A DNA stretch of 64,000 nt, taken from the NCBI RefSeq assembly GCF_042477335.2, contig NC_091247.1, forward strand, positions 228,122,001-228,186,000. Direction: 5' to 3'. Positions 19,926 to 29,604 of this stretch are shown piece after piece. A program made the position numbers and the translations under genes. How positions within the stretch are numbered: position 1 is the stretch's first letter; each line of letters opens with the position of its first letter. This stretch comes from Ovis canadensis (Eukaryota > Chordata > Mammalia > Artiodactyla > Bovidae). The notes under the pieces were generated by a model, which made no database searches, was not told the DNA's origin, and was given only the letters and a program-made list of their open reading frames with translations.

Positions 19926-21756
19926 TCGGCCCTGTTCGTTCTGGGAGCCCGGGGGCTGGGCGCTGGAAGGCATGCATGTTGGTGTTGCAGGCGTGGGTCT
20001 GGCTTGAGTGGGGGGCCACCTCCAGGCTGCTGGGGGCTCAGCACACCCTCGTCTGCCATCCCGGCCGCCTTCAGGCCCTCCTGGTGGGTGCAGTCCTGGA
20101 CCCCAGCCCCCACCCATCTCACACCCCATTTGAGCACAAGCTGTGGGACCTGGGCTCCAGAGGCGTCCCTGGGCCCCCAGGTTGGTGGAGGCCCCCACAG
20201 GCCCCCCTGCAGGTGGTGTGGATCCCAGTCAGCCACTCAGAGCACAGTCCAGGGCCCTGCCCCTGATGCCACCTCAGACCCAGTGCCTGACTGGAGTCCG
20301 GAAGTCCCCAGCGCCCTCAGGACGGTTTCCCGAGTAGCCCTTAACGTCGGGGGTTCATCTCCGGTCTGACTGCCTTCCCAGTGTCCACCCAGTTTCTGCT
20401 GGGGTCTCAGGCTCTCTGCCAGTGGCTGCTGCAGGCCTGTCCCCATGCCACCAGCCCAGGTGTTGAAGAGACCCGTCGCCTTGACTCAGAGTACCCTTGG
20501 GGAGGGGCTGCCATGCCTGGGTCCACTGCCCACCCCTGCACCCACGGCTGGAGCAGCACCCCCGTCACCCAACGACGCCTTGCGGGCTGGCTCCTGTCTG
20601 TGGCACAGGAAGTGCAGACGACAGCTCAGGGGCCCCCAGCTGCAGGACAGACAAGGCTCAGGCTGATCCTGGGCAGGGTCTGGGACAGGGACCCTGTGAC
20701 AAGGCCAGAGGAGGCTCCTGATGCCGCCAGGGTCCCGGAGCGGGGAGAGGTGGGCTGAGCCTGGCGTGCCCTCAGCCTGAGTGCAGCAGCCTGGGGCTGT
20801 GGAGGGACCCCCTGCCCCCCTGCAGCCATGATGACAGCCCCAGTCCCTCGCCCATCCTGAGCCTCCTGCCTGGGTCCTGCAGGGCCCCAGCCCTGCGTGG
20901 CCACACCTGTGAGGCCAGCACCCCGACACCCGTCTGTGGCCTGGCTGCCCTTGCAGAGCTGCGGTTGCACTGTGGGTCAGGGTGGGAACCCAGAGCAGGG
21001 ACCCCCAAGGGGCAGGGAGGGCTTTCTAAACCAGGGGCCATATGAGCTGGGTCTTGACACCTGTGTAGGAGTTTGCAGCTTGCTGGCTGTGTGGGTCATC
21101 GAGGAGAGGCACTGCCCACCTCCTCTTCATCACCTTGGGGTCAGTCAGCAGCAGAATCCGGCTGCTTGTGCTCCCTGGACACCCTGTGTGTCCCTCCTGT
21201 CTCTCCGTCCCCACTCCTACGGCAAGACTTAAGAGCTGCTCGGAGCAGCCGCTCTGCCCTTCTGGGCACTGGGCTCCCACCTGGACTCGTCCCCGCCCCT
21301 CCTGCCTGCTGTGGTGCTGAGTGCACAGCCCCTCTCTGAATGTCTGCAGCTCAGCACCACCTTTGGCCACGGGAGCCCATGTCTGTCTGAGCTGACCGTG
21401 ACTGTGGATACCCTCCTGGCACTCTTGCTGTGTCTGGCCCTGCAGTCATGGAGCACCGTCATCAGAGCTCATGGCCTGGTAGGGAGCAGACCAGACACAC
21501 AACAGCCACCTGTTGTGGTCAGCACCATGATGACGGCAGCCCAGGGGCTAGGAAAGCCCCGAAGAGCCCTGGGCCCTGCATTGCAATCGGGGATGGCTTC
21601 CTGGAGGAGGTGACACCTGGTTCACCCTGCAACGTTCTCTACCTTCCAGGCAACCGACTTCCAGCCTCTCCTCTGTCACCAACTGGCTGACCCCAGAGAC
21701 CAACAGGGCCTCAAATGTGTGCACAAGGGGCACGGGGGAGGGTGGTACCTACCACC
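19926..21756. other. intergenic GC-rich DNA, nothing recognised
   Basis: Begins the ~29-kb interval between the let-7 host gene and PPARA. I see no repeat of recognisable family, open frame with coding character, or RNA hairpin. Confidence 0.5.
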
Positions 21757-22023
21757 TGCTGCTGCTGCTAAGTCGCTTCAGTCGTGTCCAACTCTGTGCG
21801 ACCCCATAGATGGCAGCCCACCAGGCTCCCCCGTCCCTGGGATTCTCCAGGCAAGAACACTGGAGTGGGTTCCCATTGCCTTCTCCAACGCATGAAAGTG
21901 AAAGTGAAGTCGCTCAGTCATGTCCGACTCTTCGTGACCCCATGGACTGCAGCCTACCAGCCGCCTCCATCCATGGGAGGTTCCAGGCAAGAGTACTGGA
22001 GTGGGGTGCCATTGCCTTCTCTG
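21757..22023 (-). repeat. Bov-A2 SINE (dimeric)
   Basis: Two Bov-A units in tandem, antisense on the + strand: 'tgctgctgctaagtcgcttc' to 'ttccaacgcatgaaagtg', then a second unit from 'aagtgaagtcgctcagtc' to 'ggtgccattgccttctctg'. A short direct repeat 'accacct' at 21,751-21,757 and 22,024-22,030 may be the target duplication. Bov-A2 is among the younger ruminant SINEs, so presence/absence polymorphism is possible. Confidence 0.93.
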
Positions 22024-22030
22024 ACCACCT

Positions 22031-22969
22031 AGTCACCAGTAATGTGCAGAAGCAGTTGAATCCCAAAAGAAACTGGATGAAGTCAGGGTGGGCAAAGCAG
22101 CTACTTTGAGAGGTTCTGGGAGGTGGCAAAAAGGGCCAGGCTTCAGGAGCAGAGGTCTGGGCAGTTGCTCTGCTCACCAAGCCTCAGTTTCCCCACCCCC
22201 CTTCGTAGGGGCTGTTTGATGGATGGAAGGAGCTAGCAGTTGAGACTGCTCAGCTGGGGTAGTGGAGTCGGGTCAGGGAGTGAGGGCCCTGGTCCGAAGC
22301 TGGGCGCCTGCTGCCACCTGCTGCCTAACCAGGGAGTGGCTCCTGGCCCATCGTGGGCCCTGGGTCTGGCCAGCAGGTGAGCAGGGTGGAGAGCAGGCTG
22401 GGGGCCCCCAGACTGTCAGCCCCCTGCCCCCCAGGGGAGACCAGGACCATGCTCAGAGATGTGGGTGAGTGCTGGGGGAGAGCAGAAGACCGCAACCCTG
22501 GAGGTGATCCCCTGTCCCCAAGTGTGCAGAAGCCAGGCCTCCCTCGGACCTCTCTGCCTGCTGCGATAGGCCGAGTGCGGCTGTGTCCCGCCGGGGAGAG
22601 GTCTGCGCATTCCTGCCCTTCCTGGGAGGCGACTCACCAGGGGACTTGAGGGGCTTCTGGGGTGTCCAAGGTGGGGGGCCTTTGAGAAACCATGGGCCTT
22701 AAGGTTCACAGGGGCCGCCGCTGACCTTAGACCCCCTGAGAGAGATGATGGCAGAGCCAGCCCAGCGTTTAGACCCTACAGACCAGGACTGAGCGAGGGC
22801 CCACCTGGCCACGTGGGCATGGAGTGACCAGGCCGCCCCCCAGGGCTGAGGTGACTCAGGTGAGCTGACAAGGGTCCAGCGTCTCAGGGGACACTCAGGG
22901 CCACAGGGCTAGTCTGTCCATCGGCAGGGCGGGCACAGCACCAAGGCCCACATACTGTTCGTGACAACA
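22031..22969. other. intergenic, MIR-like trace only
   Basis: 'aagcctcagtttccccaccc' near 22,180 is a MIR 3' word. Otherwise GC-rich sequence with nothing recognised. Confidence 0.45.
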
Positions 22970-23185
22970 GAAAGTCTCACTTTAACTCCGTTTAAAGTTT
23001 GAAGGAAAAAGGAATACAATGATACTGACACTATATTACACGTGATATACGATATATGTCGTGACTGTGTATAATAATACGTACGATTCAACACATGGCA
23101 TCCATAGCAATGAAACCACCTTGGAGTACATGCGTCTATGCCGCCAGGTCCTAAGACGTGTTTTGTAATCATGTTTAAGGAGGAA
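22970..23185. other. AT-rich, CpG-containing island in GC-rich DNA
   Basis: About 215 bp of abruptly AT-rich sequence ('tattacacgtgatatacgat', 'gtataataatacgtacgatt') unlike both flanks. It has several CpGs (acgt, acgat, tacgtacg) that would normally have decayed in AT-rich mammalian DNA. It could be a fragment of a DNA transposon or L1, or a conserved non-coding element. No terminal repeats seen. Confidence 0.4.
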
Positions 23186-26100
23186 GCACCACCCCCCCAC
23201 CGACCCCCACCCTCCCAGCCAGCCTGGGCTCTGCCTGCGAGCGTGGCCTCCGCCCCGAGAGGCTGAGCACCTCCTTCAGCTCCGTGGCCCGGCCCCCTCC
23301 CTGCCCCTGGGCCCAGCCCTGCTCTCACCCCCCTCGGTGCCCCCTTCCCCGGCTGGCCAGAGGGCGGGCCTGGCTGGGCCCTGAGGGGCGGCCCCTGCCA
23401 TCGCACTGAGCGTCCCCGACAGCGACACCGTGTGGCGGGAGAAGGCCATAGCGGCCAGCCAGGGCCCTCCACCGCGGCGGCCGTGGAAGGGGCTGACCCC
23501 ACCTGGGGCCAGAAGCCTGGGGTTCAAGGTCAGCCCAGGGGGAAGGGCCCCAGGAGAGCTTCCTGTGGACGAATGACTGGGCAGCATTCACCGCCCCACC
23601 CCTTGCCACTCCCCCACGCCCCGGCAGGGTGGCCCCCTGCATGGCCCCAGGTGACCCAGCTGGCAGTGTCCTGCCCCCCATCGGCGCCCCCTCCTCACGG
23701 CCGCACCCGCAGCACCCCAGTGAGGGGTAGGGCTGCCTGCTACATCTGTCACCTGTCTCCAGGCACTGCCTGCGGGCCTGAGGCCACACTTTATGCAGGA
23801 AGGGAGGCAGTCCCTGTGCCTAGGAGGATGGAGACCCCACAATGGGGGCAGCCCCGGCAGAGGGGCCTGACGTGGAGGCCGCAGACGCCAGGCTGAGAGG
23901 GGAGGGCAGGGTCTGGCTCTTGCTGTAGGACCAGGGCGGCCTGGAGAAACTTCACACCCATCCGTGTCATTTAGCAGAGATGGGTTTCTGCTGTGTTGTA
24001 CCTTCCGGATCAGGCAGGGTCTGAGGGTCCAGGGTGGGCTTTCGGGGGGCTGGGGGCCTAGGGGAGTCCCCGCGTCAGTTGGGTAAGGGGCTGAGCTCAG
24101 CTAGTCTCTCCAGAAGAGGAGGGGTTGGAACCAGCTACAGTTACATGTTAGAGCCTGGACATCTGGAGGTCTGAGATGGGCCAGGAGGAGAGGGCCTTCA
24201 GGCCTGGTCTGCTCAAGGGCCTCCAATCCCACCACAGTCTCAGCGGTTCTTGAACCCAAGGCTGCCTTCTACCTGGCTTCCTGCTTGGTGGCCCAAGTTC
24301 ATCTGCCCTGACAGCACCAAGTGCCTCTGGCCTCAAGGCCCCAGGACCTCTTAGGTTGTCTGCTGCAAAGACAGCCCCAGCTCCTGCGCATCTCCATGGC
24401 GACCAGGTCTCCATAACAGGGGTCACTCTCCCAGGGAAGGGAGTGGAAGGCTCCAGCCACTGGTGTAAATACTCCCGAGTCAGCCCCCACTGGGAACACC
24501 ATGTGCCGGGGCGATGTCTCTGGTCCTTAGGCAGGGGGCTGCAGTCCTGAGCCCATGTCATGGGTGTGGACACTGATGCTCAGAGAAACTCAGTGACCAT
24601 CCCCAGGCCACACAGGGGGCCAGGACAGAGCTGGAGTCGCAACCAGGCCTGTGCACCCCAGGCGGGCCTGCAGCTGTCCTGCCCCCCGGGGTGTCCTTCT
24701 GCCCTTGGTGAGGGGATGGGGCTGCAGAGAAGGGGCGGCTGGAGTTCTGGACTCCCTTCCCTGTGGCCAGGGAAGCAGACCTGGCCCAGGGCTCGCCCAA
24801 GGTCCTCTGCCATCTGCCTCACACACACAGGTCCACTTTAACAAGAGCAAAGTGGCCGCCTACACACCGGACACCTGGCCCCTCAGAAGGGAGTGACGCC
24901 CTCTCCCTGCGGGCTTGACCCGTGGTTAAAGGTGGTGGGGCCTGTTCCTGGTGGGCCTGGACCCCAGCGCTCTGCCTTCTTCCCAAATCCTGGGTGTCAA
25001 TTCCACAGCCAAGCCTCAGGCGGGCAGGGCAGCGCAGCGTGGTGAGCAAGGCGTGCTGACCACTGAGGTCTCTGGGGAGCCAACACAAAGGGTAGCCCAT
25101 CCTGGAGAGGACTTCGCCCCCTCCTTGACCCCCCTCCTTCCCCTCCTCCCCTCCCTGCCCCCACATCATGGGGCCTCCCCCAGCACTCCCTCTCCCACAC
25201 CTCTCCTGGGGCAGCGGAGAAGTCCACGGCCCCCGGCTCGTGTGGATGTTTCGTTCCCCACACACCGCAGGGAGGCCCGAGCAGCTGGCCTGTGGCCTGA
25301 AGGCATCGGGGCCCAGGCGGCAGCTGGTGGAGAGAGGTGAAGGCCTGGGAGGGGACAGAGAGGCAGGATGAGAGGACTGAGGACAGGGAGGAAGGGGGTG
25401 CGTGAAGGCATCTCTATGGGGGGGTTCAGGGTATGGGGCTGGGGGAGTTCAGGGTGTGGGGCTGGGGGGTGGAGGACAGGCGCCCCCTGAAGGGCAGGCG
25501 TGGAGGAGGAAGAATGGTGGAGGAGCCAGTCTAGGGGGTGGGGGTCCTTGCAGGAGGAAGAGGCACCCAAAGGAGGCTTCCCCGCAGGTCGGAGCAGGCA
25601 CAGCCCCCCCGGAGTGTGGAGGCAGGTGGGGGCAGGATCGTTTCAGGAGTGAGGAAGTCTGTTGGGGGTTACCAGTGGCCCAGGGACCCAGCACCTGAGG
25701 GTCCAGGCAGATGGCCCACCACCCAGTGTTTGGGACTGAGGCTGGGGCAGAGGCCCGCAGGAGCCCTGGTGGAACTGGGTATGGGGGAGGCACCCTCCGG
25801 GGGTCTGTGGTCACCCGCAGATGGAGGTACCACAGGGGCAGGCAGTGCCTGGCACCAAGGAGTCAGCCAGCCCTCTGCCAGCCCTCTGGCCCATAGGCAT
25901 TCAGCCCAGCAGCCCATGCTGCCAGGGAGGGGGCCCAGGGTGTGGCAGAAGGAACACAGGTTCAGGAGACCACCCCGCAGAGGGGCCTCACCCTCACCGT
26001 CTCAGCCACACCCCAGCTGTGTGACCCAGGCCCTCTCTGAAGCCATCTCCTCACCCAAACTGACGACAAGCAGAGCGGCCCTTGCAGGTACTGGGGGGGT

Positions 26101-26759
26101 CCCTGGGCCACAAACACCGGCCAGGTGGGCGGAGCAGGCAGACCCCGTGAGATGAGGCGGTGAGTGTCCAGCGCTGCTCGGGGCATGGGGCGCCCAACAG
26201 CCTCCCTCCCCCAGACACCCCAGGCCTTCCCCGGCACCCACCCTGGCCAACAGCGCCCACACTCGCCCCCGTGTCTCCGTTTTCTCTCCCCACTACTCAT
26301 TTTTCTTGTCTCCACTGAGCTGTCAAAGCAAATCGGGGCTTCCCCGCGGTGGACCAAGACTGCCACAAGGCAGTCACGCGGCTTCTCACCAGGTGCCGGG
26401 GTTGCTGGGCGGGGCCTGGGGAGGCCAGCTCGCTTCCAGTTGGCTGGTCTCGGGAAGGGGTGTGGCCGCGACAGGAGAGGGCGGGGACTGTCATTCACCC
26501 CGGAAGCAGCGGTCACTCCCGCAGCTGGGAACCGGGAGGTCCGAACATTTCTGTGGCCTGGACGAGGTCTCCGCTGCTGTCTGTGTCGGGGACCAGCCCG
26601 GGGGTGTTGGTGTTCCGTGAAACTGTTCATGTCCATGGGAGGACTGCCAGACCCAGCTGACGTCCCTGGGCCGCTCCCTGAAGCTCTAAGCTCTACCTGC
26701 CCCTACCGTGCTCCTTATCTAGCTGCGTGTGGGCCGACCCCCGCCCCACGAGGCTGAGC
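23186..26759. other. intergenic GC-rich DNA with MIR remnants
   Basis: Contains an antisense MIR at about 24,560-24,650 ('gatgctcagagaaactcagt', 'ccccaggccacacagggggc') and a weaker MIR trace at 26,015-26,065. A G-rich stretch at 25,419-25,475 repeats 'gttcagggt(a/g)tggggctggggg' twice. A reverse-orientation CTCF-like word lies at 25,479-25,493. No gene is recognised. Confidence 0.5.
25479..25493 (-). promoter_or_regulatory. possible CTCF motif
   Basis: 'ggcgccccctgaagg' matches the reverse complement of the CTCF core (GCGCCCCCTGGTGG) except for two bases. Weak on its own. Confidence 0.3.
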
Positions 26760-27075
26760 TCCAGGGACCTATGTCATCTTGTCCCTGCATTATCCCCAGC
26801 ACCTGGTCTAGTGCCGGGTGCACGTTGTGTCTAGTCTCTCGGTCACGTCCAGCTCCTTGCAACCCCTTGTAGCCCTTGCTGGGCTCTCTGTCCATGGGAT
26901 TCTCCAGGCCAAGAGTCCTGGAGTGGGTTGCCATTTCCTTCTCCAGGGCATCTTCCCGACACAGGGATCGAACCTGCGTCTCCTGTATTGCAGGCGGGTT
27001 CTCTACCACTGAGCCTCCGGGGAAGCCCGCCTGGAGGTGCACAGTGGGTGTGTAATAAATGCCCCCTGAAAGGAC
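26760..27075 (+). repeat. L2 3' end split by a Bov-tA insertion
   Basis: 'tatccccagcacctggtcta' then 'gtgccgggtgcac' continues after the SINE at 27,036 as 'ggtgcacagtgggtgtgtaa' then taaatg. Joined, it reads as the L2 terminus. The interruption is the Bov-tA element at 26,824-27,035. Confidence 0.75.
26824..27035 (-). repeat. Bov-tA SINE, antisense, inserted in L2
   Basis: Antisense Bov-tA from 'gtctagtctctcggtcacgt' to 'cactgagcctccggggaagc'. The 7-bp direct repeat 'ggtgcac' (26,817-26,823 and 27,036-27,042) is the probable target-site duplication. Confidence 0.9.
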
Positions 27076-28212
27076 AAACAAGTTGGAGTGAGCACAGAGT
27101 CTGGTGGAGTGGAGCCCCGTGCCATGAGGGAGACTGGCAGGAAAGGCAGGGGGCAGGCGGGCGGCCCCTGGGGCCCTAAGGACCCAGGCTGAGAGAGGGG
27201 GGGCTGGCTGTCCCTTGTAAAGGCCTTGAGATGCTCTTGAGCTCGGAGCTGCTGCTCCCAGTCTCCTCTCTTGGAGTTGCACTGAGGTGAGCCCATGAAA
27301 GGCTCTGACAAGGCCTGCAGAGAGGAGACAGACCTCTCGGACTTGGTTTACCTCACCGTTTCCCAGACAGGCCTGACCACAGCGGCCTCACTGGTCGAGC
27401 CACACCAGCGGCTGTCCCACGGGACAGGAGCGTGGCCTGGTAGCTCTGCATTTGCCAGAGGTCCCTCGCTGAGGGGAGAGGACCCCCTGGAGGAAGAGCT
27501 CTGAGCAGTGGTGGCCCCTGGGCTCAGGCTGAAGCAGCTGTGCCCAGCCCGTGGTGGTGACTAGGAGAGCACTGGAGTGGCAGCTGTGAGACACATTGGG
27601 AGGCGACACCAAAGGGACCAGCGGCTTGACCAGGGCAGAGACGGCGGGCGGGAGGGAGGCCCAGGCCTCTCCAGCTTGACGGGCGAACAGCTACTCAAAC
27701 AGAAGAGCCAGGCCCAACCCGAACCGGAAGCCTGTTAGGACCCGGAGCATGAGGTTTTGGACATGCTCCAGGGACTGACCTTGGGGACCACATGGGCTGG
27801 AGGTCTGCCCTGCAGGAAGTCAGGCCTGAGCGGCCAGCCCAGCCCCTGTGCCCCACCGGCTCTACACACCCTGCCCAGGGGCACCTGAGAGAGACTCCTG
27901 GGCTTCCTGGGCGCTCAGGGTCAGGGAGCGCGCCTCATACTCTGCTCCCGCGGGAACAATGAGGGCCGGGGCGGGGGGCAGAGGAGGGTCCCCAAGGACC
28001 CCAGGCCCACGGGGTCCCAGAACAGGATTGAGCTGGGCAGTGAGCCCTGAGAAGGGTCGCCAAGGCAGGACAGGAACTAATGATCGTAGTGCTCTGTTCT
28101 CAGGGAGGGACCTGGTCCTGATGGAGTCCGGGCAGCCACTGAGGAGCTAGGCAGGCAGGGGACCACGCCTGGTGAGCCTCAGGATCTGGCCAAGCCAGTG
28201 CCATCCACCCAC
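27076..28212. other. intergenic DNA, nothing recognised
   Basis: No repeat or gene can be supported. Composition is GC-rich. Confidence 0.45.
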
Positions 28213-28434
28213 GGCCACGAGCTAGGGGGTGTGGCACCGAGCTACGGGTGTGGCCACAAGCTAGGGGGTGTGGCACCGAGCTATGGGTGTGGCCACGAAT
28301 TAGGGGGTGTGGCCACAGGCTAGGGGTGTGGCCACAGGCTAGGGGTGTGGCCACAGGCTAGGGGTGTGGCCACGAGCTGGGGTGTGTGGCCATGAGCTAG
28401 GGGGTGTGGCCACGAGCTAGGGGATGTTCCCCCA
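28213..28434. repeat. 19-20 bp minisatellite with CACCC boxes, about 11 copies
   Basis: Units of the form 'gagctagggggtgtggccac' are repeated about 11 times with scattered substitutions (gagctacggg, gaattagggg, aggctagggg). Nearly every unit has GGGTGTGG, the complement of the CCACACCC box bound by KLF and Sp proteins. Three inner units (28,318-28,375) are identical, suggesting recent local expansion. Confidence 0.92.
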
Positions 28435-28602
28435 AGATCTCAGCCAGCAATGGGGCCTGAGAACGGTGATAACCACAGCAGGGAGGGTTCTCACTTGACC
28501 AGGGCAGACAGACTTGACCCCTGGCAGGGGTTGCACAAGCCCAACCGTGACTTAAGTCTCTGCCATCATGGGCCTGGGTCCCTATGTGTATAAAGCCGCT
28601 TT
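28435..28602. other. spacer, nothing recognised
   Basis: Short unique-looking spacer. A TATA-like 'gtgtataaagcc' at about 28,586 is isolated. Confidence 0.4.
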
Positions 28603-28617
28603 AGCCCTGAGCACAAC

Positions 28618-28819
28618 TAGGGCTTCCCCGGTGGCTCAGTTGGTAAAGAATCTGCCTGCAATGTGGGTTTGATCCCTGGGTTGCGAAGATCCCCCAGAGA
28701 AGGGAACGGTTACCCATTCCAGTACTCTTGCCCCGAGAATCCCATGGACAGAGAAGCCTGGCAGGTTACAGTCCATGGAGTCACAAAGAGACATGACTGA
28801 GCGACTTTTGTACATACGT
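28618..28819 (+). repeat. Bov-tA SINE with 15-bp target-site duplication
   Basis: Sense Bov-tA from 'ggcttccccggtggctcagt' to 'gactgagcgac'. The perfect direct repeat 'agccctgagcacaac' flanks it at 28,603-28,617 and 28,820-28,834. A small internal deletion removes part of the region next to the B box. Confidence 0.95.
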
Positions 28820-28834
28820 AGCCCTGAGCACAAC

Positions 28835-28939
28835 CGGAGAGCCGTGACCACTGGACCTGTGTCCGGAGCCCTGCCTCCCTGAGGGGCCCACAGAGCTCCC
28901 GGCCCCCGTGAGCCCCTGTTCCCCCACGTGCATGAGGTC
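28835..28939. other. spacer
   Basis: Short spacer between two retroelements with nothing recognised. Confidence 0.4.
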
Positions 28940-29150
28940 TGTTGTTCAGTCAGTCGTGTCCGACCCTTTCAACCCCGTGGACTGCAGCACACCAGGCTTC
29001 CTTGTCCATCAGCATCTCCTGGAGTTAACTCAAACACATGTCCACTGAGTCGGTGACGCCATCCACCATGTCATCCTTTGTCGCCCCCTTCTCCTCCTGC
29101 CCTCAAGTCTTTCCTAGCATCAGGGTCTTTTCCAGCAAGTCAGTTCTTGC
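28940..29150 (-). mobile_element. BovB LINE 3' fragment
   Basis: 'cagtcgtgtccgaccctttc', 'gagtcggtgacgccatccac' and 'agcatcagggtcttttccag' are the antisense BovB 3' region. About 210 bp remain, with no coding capacity. Confidence 0.9.
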
Positions 29151-29203
29151 ATGAGGAAGCATGAGCTTGAAGGTCCCCGCTGTTTTTTCAGCTATGTGGG
29201 ATG

Positions 29204-29347
29204 GGTTTCCCTCCTAGCTCAGTCCGTCAAGAATCCGCCTGCAGCGCAGGAGCTTGGTTCGATCCCTGGGTCAGGAAGATCCCCTGGAGGAGGGCATGGC
29301 AACCTACTCCAGTACTGCCTGGAGAATCCTACGGACAGAGGAGCTTG
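29204..29347 (+). repeat. Bov-tA SINE, 3' truncated, first of a tandem pair
   Basis: Sense Bov-tA from 'ggtttccctcctagctcagt' to 'acggacagaggagcttgggg', cut short where the next copy starts at 29,349. Confidence 0.88.
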
Positions 29348-29348
29348 G

Positions 29349-29555
29349 GGGCTTCCCGGGTGGCTCAGAATCTGGTGGTAAAGAATCTGCCTGCAATGCG
29401 GGAGACCTGGGTTCGATCCCTGGGTTGGGAAGATCCCCTGGAGAAGGGAATGGCTACCCACTCTAGTATTCTGTCCTGGAGAATCATATGGACAGAGGAG
29501 CCTGGCGGGCCACAGTCCACAGGGTCCCAAAGATTCAGACACGACTTAGTGACCA
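29349..29555 (+). repeat. Bov-tA SINE, second of a tandem pair
   Basis: Sense Bov-tA from 'gcttcccgggtggctcag' to 'cagacacgacttagtgac'. It directly abuts the previous copy, as if it had inserted into the older element's 3' part. Confidence 0.92.
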
Positions 29556-29589
29556 GATGACGATGTGGGATGGGCGAGGCCTGAGGTGT

Positions 29590-29604
29590 CCACCAGGTGG
29601 CGTC
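29590..29604 (+). promoter_or_regulatory. strong CTCF-like motif
   Basis: 'CCACCAGGTGGCGTC' matches the CTCF core CCACCAGGGGGCGC at all but two positions. It lies midway between the let-7 host gene and PPARA, where an insulator or loop anchor would be meaningful. By sequence alone it is a candidate only. Confidence 0.5.

Noticed and set aside
28213-28434. Regular direct repeats that might suggest a CRISPR-like array
   Set aside because: Units are contiguous 19-20 bp with no unique spacers, in a mammalian genome; it is a minisatellite.
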